Below, piece after piece: positions 8,461-14,147 of a stretch of 15,659 nt of DNA (its first letter is position 1; each line of letters opens with the position of its first letter). The translations under genes were made by a program, and so were the position numbers. The stretch comes from Rhodospirillaceae bacterium UBA6608 (lineage in GTDB: Bacteria > Pseudomonadota > Alphaproteobacteria > Rhodospirillales_A > Casp-alpha2). The stretch is taken from contig DJHY01000257.1 in the NCBI GenBank assembly GCA_002433335.1, forward strand, positions 1-15,659, read 5' to 3'. The notes under the pieces are model-generated. The model saw nothing but the letters and a program-made list of their open reading frames with translations, was not told the origin of the DNA and did no database searches.

Positions 8461-8568
8461 ATTTCAGCTTAATTTTTATTCATTTTTGCACAGAGTTTCC
8501 CGTCCACTGCAGGCCGGGAGGAAATCATAAATAGCTGGCACTAAATGAGAATCCGCCTCGAAGGGCTC

Positions 8569-8585
8569 TTGGCACGGGACTTGCT
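8569..8585 (+). promoter_or_regulatory. Sigma-54 (RpoN) promoter of the ANTAR regulator gene
   Basis: TTGGCACGGGACTTGCT matches the sigma-54 consensus YTGGCACGRNNNTTGCW at every fixed position. The -24 GG is at 8571-8572 and the -12 GC at 8583-8584, with the required 10 bases between. Transcription would start near 8596, giving a 5' leader of about 68 bases. Sigma-54 promoters need an enhancer-binding activator such as NtrC, which fits a nitrogen-control gene. Confidence 0.88.
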
Positions 8586-8602
8586 TTTTGCAATTGCGAA
8601 GT

Positions 8603-8620
8603 GCGGGCCTAAAGACCCGC
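8603..8620 (+). other. Small hairpin in the ANTAR gene 5' leader
   Basis: GCGGG (8603-8607) pairs with CCCGC (8616-8620) around the 8-base loop CCTAAAGA, inside the leader expected from the sigma-54 start. It does not show the six-base loop with A1 and G4 described for ANTAR RNA targets, so autoregulation is not supported by this alone. Confidence 0.3.
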
Positions 8621-8663
8621 CATCGCCTTTGATGAACAACAACCGAGGCACCAAGAAACGACG

Positions 8664-9254
8664 ATGCGTGTAATGCTGATCACCGATATTCCCGACGCGC
8701 TGGACGCCATCAAGGCCCACGCCCTGGGAACGAATGGTTCGGCGCATGAGGTCGTTGCCCTCGCTGCGCCCAACGAAACCCTCACCGACAAGGCCCGCGA
8801 CGCCGCCCCCGACGTTTTGGTCGTGCATGTCGCCGCGCCCGGTGAATATCCCTTCACCGAACTACAATCCCTGAGCGAGACGGCCCCAATGCCGATCATG
8901 TTCCTGGCCGACGACGAGCGCCCGGAACTGATGGCCGAGGCCTCGCGCGCCGGGGTTAACGCCTATCTGCCGGTCGAAGCGGGTCTTAAATCCTTCCCGA
9001 CCCTGGCCGAATGGACGCGTGCCCAATTCCTGACCATCCGCGAATTGAAGAAGCGGCTGAAGGAAAAGGAAGACAAGTTGGCCGACCGCATCACCATCGA
9101 GCGGGCCAAGGGCATCGTCATGAAGCTGAAGGGCTTGGAAGAAGACACCGCCTATCACGAGATCCGCAAGCTGGCCATGAAACGGTCGCAGCCGATGCGC
9201 GTGGTGGCGGAACAGATCATCGATACGGAAAGCCTGGTGATGTGCAAGGGCTGA
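8664..9254 (+). CDS. NasT-like ANTAR-domain transcription antiterminator
   Basis: A 196-residue cytosolic RNA-binding regulator. Residues 1-120 have a CheY-like fold pattern (MRVMLITD..., PDVLVVHVAAPG, MPIMFLADDE, GVNAYLPVEAG), but the phospho-acceptor aspartate at the end of strand 3 and the conserved switch lysine are missing, so this is a pseudo-receiver as in NasT/AmiR types. A coiled linker (ELKKRLKEKEDKLADR, 127-142) leads to the ANTAR domain (~135-188): ITIERAKGIVMKLKGLEEDTAYHEIRKLAMKRSQPMRVVAEQIID. ANTAR proteins bind tandem hairpins in leader RNA and prevent termination; NasT does so for nitrate assimilation operons when released by the NrtA-like sensor NasS. No nasS is in view. The sigma-54 promoter upstream and the convergent cyanate operon support a nitrogen role. 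The ribosome site is weak (GAGG 15 bases before ATG, or AAGAAA). Confidence 0.9.
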   Translation: MRVMLITDIPDALDAIKAHALGTNGSAHEVVALAAPNETLTDKARDAAPDVLVVHVAAPGEYPFTELQSLSETAPMPIMFLADDERPELMAEASRAGVNAYLPVEAGLKSFPTLAEWTRAQFLTIRELKKRLKEKEDKLADRITIERAKGIVMKLKGLEEDTAYHEIRKLAMKRSQPMRVVAEQIIDTESLVMCKG

Positions 9255-9284
9255 GGCCCGGGAAAGCGCACAGGCTATAGAATT

Positions 9285-9375
9285 CTAAGTCCATCTCCTC
9301 CCAAGACGGACTTAGTGAAGGCGGCGGGTCGGTATCGACAGCCACTCTCCTCGGGACCCGCCGCCTTCCATTTTT
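9285..9375 (+). ncRNA. Candidate anti-Shine-Dalgarno small RNA (cuckoo/CcsR-like) in the ANTAR 3' UTR
   Basis: Two hairpins stand one base apart. Hairpin 1 pairs CTAAGTCC (9285-9292) with GGACTTAG (9308-9315), and can extend by TCT/AGA after one mismatch; its loop region contains CTCCTCCC (9295-9302), complementary to the ribosome-binding consensus GGGAGGAG. Hairpin 2 is the terminator at 9317-9368, and its 24-base loop contains CTCCTC (9347-9352). Loop-exposed CUCCUCC motifs in tandem hairpins ending in a terminator are the hallmark of the alphaproteobacterial cuckoo RNAs (CcsR, alpha-r14). No convincing promoter lies between the ANTAR stop and 9285 (TATAGA at 9276-9281 lacks a -35), so it would be processed from the sigma-54 transcript. 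Confidence 0.5.
9317..9375 (+). terminator. Rho-independent terminator of the ANTAR gene
   Basis: GAAGGCGGCGGGTC (9317-9330) and GACCCGCCGCCTTC (9355-9368) form a perfect 14-bp GC-rich stem with a 24-base loop, followed by CA and TTTTT (9371-9375). Read from the other strand it lacks a T-run, so it is a poorer stop for the convergent operon, whose last gene ends at 9425. Confidence 0.88.
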
Positions 9376-9424
9376 CATTTCCGGCCATCTTTCATTTCCG
9401 GATAAGAAATTCAGACGTGTCAGG

Positions 9425-9691
9425 TCACGCTGCGCCCATCGGCAGGGCCGCGATGTCGGCGGCATCGACCTGGGCCATCGGCTTGGCGATCTTCCAGGTT
9501 TGGCTGTCCTTGGCCGCCCCCATGACCGCGATCACGGTCTCGACATCGGGGCAGCCGTCCTCATGACATCGCAGTTCGGACACCATCAAAGTGGCCTCGT
9601 CACCGAGCCCCATGCGCCCCCGCACCAAGTCCTTGATCCGCTGGGCGCTGCCGTCCGGCTTGGCCCGGGATAAACCGAGAATATCGTCCAT
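9425..9691 (-). CDS. Small CHxxxC-motif protein, last gene of the cyanate operon
   Basis: An 88-residue soluble protein that I cannot place in a named family. It has a charged helical N-terminus (IKDLVRGRMGLGDEATL, 19-35), a central segment SELRCHEDGCPDVETVIAVM (38-57) in which C42, H43 and C47 could bind a metal, then WKIAKPMAQVDAADIAALP. The cysteines and the following PxxETV look like the conserved core, and the protein reads like a small alpha/beta domain. The ATG is preceded by GGAG at good spacing (6 bases). It is the last gene after the WD40 protein, 59 bp away, with a terminator-like hairpin in between. Its place next to CobW, HupE and WD40 genes suggests a role in metal handling, which is inference only. 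Confidence 0.8.
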   Translation of the reverse strand: MDDILGLSRAKPDGSAQRIKDLVRGRMGLGDEATLMVSELRCHEDGCPDVETVIAVMGAAKDSQTWKIAKPMAQVDAADIAALPMGAA

Positions 9692-9706
9692 GATGTTCTC
9701 CGCTCT

Positions 9707-9745
9707 AAAAAGGTTTGGACCGGGTGCGACATCCGCGCCCGGTCC
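9707..9745 (-). terminator. Terminator/attenuator between the WD40 gene and the last gene
   Basis: On the minus strand, 9745-9734 and 9728-9717 form a 12-bp stem (GGACCGGG core, one G.T wobble) with a 5-base loop, followed by AAACC and TTTTT (9711-9707). The U-run starts five bases after the stem, so it may be partial. It begins 6 bases after the WD40 stop and precedes the GGAG ribosome site of the 88-residue gene, so readthrough would set that gene's level. Confidence 0.65.
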
Positions 9746-9750
9746 GAAAA

Positions 9751-10854
9751 TTACGACAGCAACGGCTGCGCGATCCGCATCACTGCGACCGCGCCCGATT
9801 CATCGGCCGCAACCAGGGTCGAGCCATCGGCTGTCCAGGCCAGCGCCGTGACCGCGTGGCCGCTCGACGGCCGGGCGATCATCGCCGTTTCCTGTTCGAC
9901 CGTGCCGATCAGAACCGTGCCGTCGGAATAGCCACCGGCAACCACACGGTCGGTCGGATGGGCCGCGACATGGCGGACGACGCCGTCATAGACGTAGCCG
10001 AATTCCAGCGGCGGCTTGCCCGACGGGCCCTTGCCGGAACAATCCCAAGACGTCACCGTATCGGCGCCCGAGGCGGCGATGTATTGGCCATCAGCGGTCC
10101 AGGCCAGCGAGCGGATCTTGGACGGATAGCCCGACATCCGCATGCCGGTCTTGTCCTTCCATCGCCAGCAATGCATTTCCTTATCCTGCATGGCGGTGAC
10201 GATGAATTTACCGTTGGGCGACCAGGAAACCGCCGTGTGCGAGCCGTGCCATTCCAATAGGACCGGCTTCTGGTTCGCATCGGTCAGGGTATAGACGGTG
10301 ACCCCATTGTAATGAGCGGCGGCAATGCGGGTGCCGTCCGGTGAAAAGGACAGGCCGGCCACCGTCGACGGATGATCGTCGGACGTCAGGACCGTTTCGC
10401 CTTCGGCATTCAGAACCGTGACGGTCTTGCCCGCGGCGAAAGCCCGCAGCCCCTTGGCCGAATTCACCGCGACCTGACCGACCCAGGGACCGCCTGTATC
10501 GGCCAGCTTGGCGACCGTCGCCCCCTTTAGGGACAGCAGTTCCCCGCCGTCGGTGCCAATCAAAACGCCGTCGCCATCGATATCGGCGGTCGCCGCGATC
10601 GGCGTCGCGGACAGTTTGGCCAGTTCCGTCGGCTGCGCGCCATCCAGAACCAATCCCAGTCCACGAACCGTCCCGTCGCCATAACCGATAACCGCCCGGG
10701 CCTGGGTCGGTTCGATCACGACAAAGGTCGGCTCAACCCCCAAGGCGACGCCTTCGGTCAGGGTCACCGACGGCGATACCATGCGCGCGCCGACGTCGGG
10801 GTTGCCTGTGGTCGCCAGCCCCATGGCTGCCGGATCGAACGAAGTCGTGCTCAT
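9751..10854 (-). CDS. Cytoplasmic WD40-type beta-propeller protein
   Basis: About 367 residues of repeating beta strands of WD40 type. The clearest blades are STVAGLSFSPDGTRIAAAHYNGVTVYTL, HTAVSWSPNGKFIVTAMQDKEMHCWRW, KIRSLAWTADGQYIAASGADTVTSWD, VRHVAAHPTDRVVAGGYSDGTVLIG and AVTALAWTADGSTLVAADESGAVAVMR, each about 40 residues apart; the whole could be one seven-bladed propeller. There is no signal peptide or membrane segment, so it should act in the cytoplasm as a scaffold or binding partner. Start choice is uncertain: ATG at 10854 has an AAGGA site 9 bases before it; ATGs at 10860 and 10875 (the latter overlapping the CobW stop as ATGA) are possible. It lies directly after the CobW GTPase gene, suggesting the two proteins work together. 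Function unknown. Confidence 0.85.
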   Translation of the reverse strand: MSTTSFDPAAMGLATTGNPDVGARMVSPSVTLTEGVALGVEPTFVVIEPTQARAVIGYGDGTVRGLGLVLDGAQPTELAKLSATPIAATADIDGDGVLIGTDGGELLSLKGATVAKLADTGGPWVGQVAVNSAKGLRAFAAGKTVTVLNAEGETVLTSDDHPSTVAGLSFSPDGTRIAAAHYNGVTVYTLTDANQKPVLLEWHGSHTAVSWSPNGKFIVTAMQDKEMHCWRWKDKTGMRMSGYPSKIRSLAWTADGQYIAASGADTVTSWDCSGKGPSGKPPLEFGYVYDGVVRHVAAHPTDRVVAGGYSDGTVLIGTVEQETAMIARPSSGHAVTALAWTADGSTLVAADESGAVAVMRIAQPLLS

Positions 10855-10871
10855 CCTCATGCTTCCTTCCG

Positions 10872-11840
10872 TCATGCCGCGACCGTACAAGCCTGAAACG
10901 CGGCGTTCAGTTCCGTCGCATCCAGATTGCGGCCGATGAAGACCAGCCGCGACGAGCGCGAATCATTGGCCCAGGGCGCACCCCAGGCGGAATCCATGAC
11001 CATATGGACGCCCTGGAAGACATAGCGGTTTTCCTGCCCTGAAAGGTTCAGGATCCCCTTGGTCCGCAGCACGTCGACGCCCCGGTCCATGATGAAGCCG
11101 CGGATCCAGTTGGAGAACTTCTCCGGCTCGATCGGGCTTTCCGTCGACAGGCTGACCGAGACGATATCCTCGTCGTGTTCGTGGTCGTCTTCTTCGTCCA
11201 GCAAGCCGGGCTCGAACTCCAGCACACGGGACAGGTCGAACGCCCCCCGGTTCAGAACGTCGTTGACCGGCACCTGGCTACGCACGGTCTCGATCACCTT
11301 GGCCATGCGGTTGAGGCTCGAGATCTTGGCCTTTACGGCGTTCAGCGTCTCGCCTTCGACCAGGTCGGTCTTGTTCAACAGGATGATATCGGCGAAGGCG
11401 ACCTGTTCGGCCAACTCGTGTTCCTCATCCACGGCATCCAGGAAATGCCGGGCGTCGACCACGGTCACGACGGCGTCCAAGGCGACCTTGGCCTGCACGT
11501 CTTCATCCACGAAAAAGGTTTGAACCACCGGCGCCGGATCGGCCAGGCCCGTGGTCTCGATGATCATGCCGTCGAAATCTTCGGCGCGTTTCATCAGCGT
11601 TGAAATGATGCGGATCAGATCGCCGCGCACGGTGCAGCAGATGCACCCGTTGTTCATTTCGAAGATTTCTTCGTCGGCGTCGACGACCAGATCGTTGTCG
11701 ATGCCTTCCTCGCCGAATTCGTTGACGATAACGGCGTATTTCTTACCGTGCTGCTCCGTCAGGATGCGGTTCAGCAGGGTCGTTTTTCCGGCGCCCAGAT
11801 AACCGGTGATGAGCGTAACGGGCACCTTTGCCTGTTGCAT
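10872..11840 (-). CDS. CobW/COG0523-family GTP-binding metallochaperone
   Basis: A 322-residue G3E-family GTPase. Walker A is GYLGAGKTT (13-21), the family metal motif is GCICC (65-69; C66, C68, C69), the switch region has ETTGLADP (95-102), and the base-specificity motif is NKTD (156-159). A C-terminal CobW_C domain covers ~227-318. Members use GTP to deliver a metal (zinc, cobalt, iron) to client proteins. The usual histidine-rich loop is replaced by a short acidic stretch with two histidines, [14 protein letters not shown] (213-226). The start at 11840 is chosen because a GGGAGAG site precedes it and the Walker motif then sits at its normal place; an in-frame ATG at 11936 would add an unlikely extension that covers the intergenic hairpin. 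The stop is at the start of the WD40 gene. The client is unknown. Confidence 0.93.
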   Translation of the reverse strand: MQQAKVPVTLITGYLGAGKTTLLNRILTEQHGKKYAVIVNEFGEEGIDNDLVVDADEEIFEMNNGCICCTVRGDLIRIISTLMKRAEDFDGMIIETTGLADPAPVVQTFFVDEDVQAKVALDAVVTVVDARHFLDAVDEEHELAEQVAFADIILLNKTDLVEGETLNAVKAKISSLNRMAKVIETVRSQVPVNDVLNRGAFDLSRVLEFEPGLLDEEDDHEHDEDIVSVSLSTESPIEPEKFSNWIRGFIMDRGVDVLRTKGILNLSGQENRYVFQGVHMVMDSAWGAPWANDSRSSRLVFIGRNLDATELNAAFQACTVAA

Positions 11841-11864
11841 GTGGGTAGCTCTCCCTTGTGCTGG

Positions 11865-11892
11865 ACGGTCCGCCCACCCTTGGGCGGACCGT
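11865..11892 (-). other. Strong hairpin between hupE-like and cobW-like genes
   Basis: ACGGTCCGCCCA (11865-11876) and TGGGCGGACCGT (11881-11892) are perfect 12-bp complements with a 4-base loop. No T-run follows on the minus strand, so it is not a normal terminator. It lies ~25 bases before the CobW start. Further GC-rich self-complementary sequence (GCGGCG.../CGCCGC at ~11917-11941, CCGG pairs near 11945) fills the rest of the 131-bp gap, suggesting a structured RNA spacer such as a processing or stability element. Confidence 0.7.
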
Positions 11893-11971
11893 ATCGTCGT
11901 TTCATCCTTTGTGGGGGCGGCGCGTTGTCCCGACACGCCGCACCCCGGTTCCGGGTCCGTTCGTTCCCGGC

Positions 11972-12637
11972 TTACATGGCGCCGAAGATGAGGCCTTCCA
12001 CGTTTTCAAGGGTCAGGAACATGCCGACGCCGGCAACCACGGCACCGCTCAAGCGGGCTTCGATGGCGGTCGACTCGGTGGCCTTCCAGACCTTCAGGGC
12101 AACCGTGCCGGCGGCGATAGCCATGGCGTACTGGGTCACGCCCAGGCCGATCAGATAGCCGACCAGGACCTGCGCGCCCATGGCGGCTTCCTGCTGCGCC
12201 ATCGAGTCACCGAAGGCCGATCCGTGGAACAAGCCGAACGCGGCGAAGATCGCCATCGCCGGAACCAGGCTCAACGCCCGGCCGGAAATCACGACCGCAC
12301 CCAAAGCCAACAGCGAGAAGCCGATGACGATTTCCTTGGCCGGCAGACCGACACCCATCGTCATCATCAGGCAACCAGCCAGCATCGCAACGATATAGGC
12401 CGCCGGCGCGGTGAAGCGATGACCGGTGTACAGCGCCGCGATCCCCATCAGCAGCACGAAGAACAGATGATCAAAGCCCAGCAGCGGGTGGCCGACACCG
12501 GACAACACGCCGTGAGCGAAGGTGGTCATCGGGGCGCCGTTCAGGGGGTGGTGGGCAAGCGCCGGGTCGGCGGCCACGGCGGCCACGGTGCCAACGGCCA
12601 GCGCGGGAAGCACTTTGGTGAGTTTGCGAGCGTTCAT
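11972..12637 (-). CDS. HupE/UreJ-family membrane protein
   Basis: A 221-residue inner-membrane protein of the HupE/UreJ family, members of which are proposed nickel (or cobalt) permeases. A signal peptide is seen ([24 protein letters not shown]), with a likely cut after A28 that would leave HHP at the mature N-terminus. The family signature [17 protein letters not shown] (49-65; H50, D56, H57) and [10 protein letters not shown] (134-143; H138) are intact, and about six hydrophobic segments follow. Length is normal. GAGG precedes the ATG by 9 bases. It sits between cynS and the CobW gene. No nickel enzyme (urease, hydrogenase) is in the window, so nickel supply is not an obvious role; metal import for the CobW client, or a link to CO2 or bicarbonate, are alternatives. 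Confidence 0.92.
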   Translation of the reverse strand: MNARKLTKVLPALAVGTVAAVAADPALAHHPLNGAPMTTFAHGVLSGVGHPLLGFDHLFFVLLMGIAALYTGHRFTAPAAYIVAMLAGCLMMTMGVGLPAKEIVIGFSLLALGAVVISGRALSLVPAMAIFAAFGLFHGSAFGDSMAQQEAAMGAQVLVGYLIGLGVTQYAMAIAAGTVALKVWKATESTAIEARLSGAVVAGVGMFLTLENVEGLIFGAM

Positions 12638-12670
12638 TTTAGATACCTCTCTGTCTCAATGAGTTTATGT

Positions 12671-12701
12671 GCCGGCCCACCGCCTTTGATGGCGCCCCGG
12701 C
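12671..12701 (-). other. Hairpin between cynS and the hupE-like gene
   Basis: GCCGG (12671-12675) pairs with CCGGC (12697-12701) and, inside, CGCC (12681-12684) with GGCG (12691-12694), leaving a 6-base loop (12685-12690) and an internal bulge. It begins 8 bases after the cynS stop. No T-run follows on the minus strand. It could protect the upstream nrt-cynS mRNA or damp expression of the genes after it. Confidence 0.5.
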
Positions 12702-12709
12702 GATTGTCC

Positions 12710-13159
12710 TTAGTAAACCTTGTAGGGCAGGAACTTGCCGTTCAGGGTGATGACCACGCGGTCGCCCTTGGGGTCGGCCTTGCGGTCGATGTCCATGCTG
12801 AAATCGATCGCCGACATGATGCCGTCGCCGAATTCTTCTTCGATCAGGGCCTTGAAGGTGGTGCCGTAGACCTGGACCAATTCGTACAGACGATAGATCA
12901 ACGGATCGGTCGGCACCGGGTTGTCCAGCGAGCCGCGCGACGGCACGGTCATCAGCATGGCGATTTCTTCTTCCGACAGGTTCAGGCCCATGGCGTTGGC
13001 CGCGGCCGTCGCCTGTTCCTTGGTCATGGACATCTGGCCCAACAGGGCGGCGGTCACCCATTCCTTGGACAGGCCGACCTTTTCGGCCACGTCGGCCCAC
13101 TTGATGTCTTTCATGATCTTGTGGGTGACGATTTTTTCGGTCAATTCGGCGCGAGTCAT
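12710..13159 (-). CDS. cynS: Cyanate hydratase (cyanase)
   Basis: A 149-residue cyanase, which converts cyanate plus bicarbonate to CO2 and carbamate, the latter falling apart to ammonia and CO2. The N-terminal helical DNA-binding-like domain (1-75) contains VTAALLGQ (35-42). The C-terminal catalytic domain has RGSLDNPVPTDPLIYRLYELVQVYG (75-99) and KALIEEEFGDGIMSAIDF (103-120). By alignment with the E. coli enzyme, the active-site residues R96, E99 and S122 correspond to R90, E93 and S116, all present. The family forms a decamer and uses no metal. The start at 13159 has an AAGGAG site 8 bases before it; an in-frame ATG at 13204 overlaps the ATPase stop and lacks support. It is 41 bp after the ATPase gene of the transporter, which therefore most likely brings in cyanate. 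No cynT is present in the operon seen here. Confidence 0.97.
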   Translation of the reverse strand: MTRAELTEKIVTHKIMKDIKWADVAEKVGLSKEWVTAALLGQMSMTKEQATAAANAMGLNLSEEEIAMLMTVPSRGSLDNPVPTDPLIYRLYELVQVYGTTFKALIEEEFGDGIMSAIDFSMDIDRKADPKGDRVVITLNGKFLPYKVY

Positions 13160-13200
13160 AAAAAGTGTCTCCTTCGTTGATGACGTATGCGAATTGTGGG

Positions 13201-14124
13201 TCAAGCCTGAGCGCGCAATGCGCCCGGGCCGGTTTCGTCCGCGCCGTCCATTGCCGCGGCAGGACGGACGACGGGCGGGTTCCGTGGGTCGTAGTTCGGC
13301 GACGCCAGCTCTTCCTTGAAGCTGACGGAGCGATTGACCAGGAATTCAATCAGGTGGTTGCGCACCGGGTAGTAATTTGCGTGGGTGTGCATGTTGTTGC
13401 GGGTGCGCTCACGCGGTAGGGTGTTCTCCACGATCTCGCAAACGCGGGCGTCCGGACCGTTGGTCATCAGCACGATCTTATCGGCCAGCAGGATGGCCTC
13501 ATCGATGTCGTGGGTGATCATGAACACGGTCTGCTTGGTTTCCATGCAGATGTTCAGTAGCTCGTCCTGAAGCGAGCCGCGGGTCAGCGCGTCCAGCGCC
13601 GAGAACGGTTCGTCCAGCAGCATGATCTGCGGTTCGATCGCCATGGCGCGGGCGATGCCGACGCGCTGTTTCATGCCGCCCGACAACTGCGACGGCTTTT
13701 TGTTTTCCGAACCGGTCAGATGCACCAGGTCGATGAACTTCTGACAATGCGCATACAGGTCCTTCTTCGGCATGCGCGGCCATTTCGAGGTCACGGCAAA
13801 GGCGATGTTGCCCATCACCGTCATCCACGGCATCAACGCATGGCTTTGAAACACCACGGCGCGGTCGAGCGACGTACCGGTGACTTCCTGGCCCGAGACA
13901 ATGACGTTTCCGGCGCTGGCCGTGGCGAGGCCCGCAAGGATGTTCAACAGCGTCGTCTTGCCGCAGCCGGAATGGCCGATCAGGCAGACGAACTCGCCGG
14001 GATCGACGGAGAACCACAGGTCGTCGAAGACGGTGGTTTCGCCCGACCCGTCCGGAGACGGAAAACGCTGAGCCAGGCCTTCGACGCTGATGCGGGGCTG
14101 AATTTTTGTCGTGCTCTCGGTCAT
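13201..14124 (-). CDS. ABC transporter ATP-binding protein, nitrate/cyanate type (NrtD/CynD-like)
   Basis: A 307-residue ATPase that would power cyanate (or nitrate) import at the inner face of the membrane. Walker A is GHSGCGKT (50-57), the Q loop Q93 in VFQSHALMPW, signature LSGGMKQR (147-154), Walker B IMLLDEP (167-173) and the H loop H205 in MITHDIDEA. It has a single ATPase domain and lacks the NrtA-like domain fused in cyanobacterial NrtC; instead there is a short tail (~265-307) rich in P, A and D. The family names NrtC, NrtD, SsuB and TauB are all used for relatives; the link to cynS is what favours cyanate. GGAG precedes the ATG by 10 bases. The gene follows the permease by 23 bp. 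Confidence 0.94.
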   Translation of the reverse strand: MTESTTKIQPRISVEGLAQRFPSPDGSGETTVFDDLWFSVDPGEFVCLIGHSGCGKTTLLNILAGLATASAGNVIVSGQEVTGTSLDRAVVFQSHALMPWMTVMGNIAFAVTSKWPRMPKKDLYAHCQKFIDLVHLTGSENKKPSQLSGGMKQRVGIARAMAIEPQIMLLDEPFSALDALTRGSLQDELLNICMETKQTVFMITHDIDEAILLADKIVLMTNGPDARVCEIVENTLPRERTRNNMHTHANYYPVRNHLIEFLVNRSVSFKEELASPNYDPRNPPVVRPAAAMDGADETGPGALRAQA

Positions 14125-14147
14125 CTATAAGTGCTCCGTTGCTTGTC

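Larger units (their letters stand above)
8348..8663. other. 316-bp divergent regulatory region, AT-rich, no supported gene
   Basis: This gap separates the cupin (minus) from the ANTAR gene (plus). Bases ~8430-8495 are strikingly AT-rich against the GC-rich background, with several T-runs. It holds the cupin promoter candidate and the sigma-54 promoter. I looked for NtrC-type (GCAC...GTGC) and IHF sites upstream of the sigma-54 promoter and found none convincing. A GGGAGGA stretch at 8517-8523 looks like a ribosome site but no start codon follows at the right distance. Confidence 0.7.

Noticed and set aside
8430..8568. NtrC or IHF sites upstream of the sigma-54 promoter
   Set aside because: Only isolated half-site-like GCAC strings are present, without the dyad; no IHF match that I would trust.
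8545..8673. A 42-codon plus-strand frame (MRIRLEGLL...) ending 10 bp inside the ANTAR gene, resembling a leader peptide
   Set aside because: The sigma-54 promoter lies inside it, so the expected transcript starts after its ATG. It has no ribosome site, and its composition looks like translated non-coding DNA.
9285..9368. The two hairpins as an ANTAR-binding antitermination site
   Set aside because: Neither loop is six bases with A1 and G4, and both lie after, not before, a coding sequence. The anti-SD RNA reading fits better.
11858..13180. A 440-codon plus-strand frame opposite cynS and the hupE-like gene
   Set aside because: Low-complexity His/Gln/Arg/Gly product typical of antisense frames. 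Both genes on the minus strand have clear family residues.
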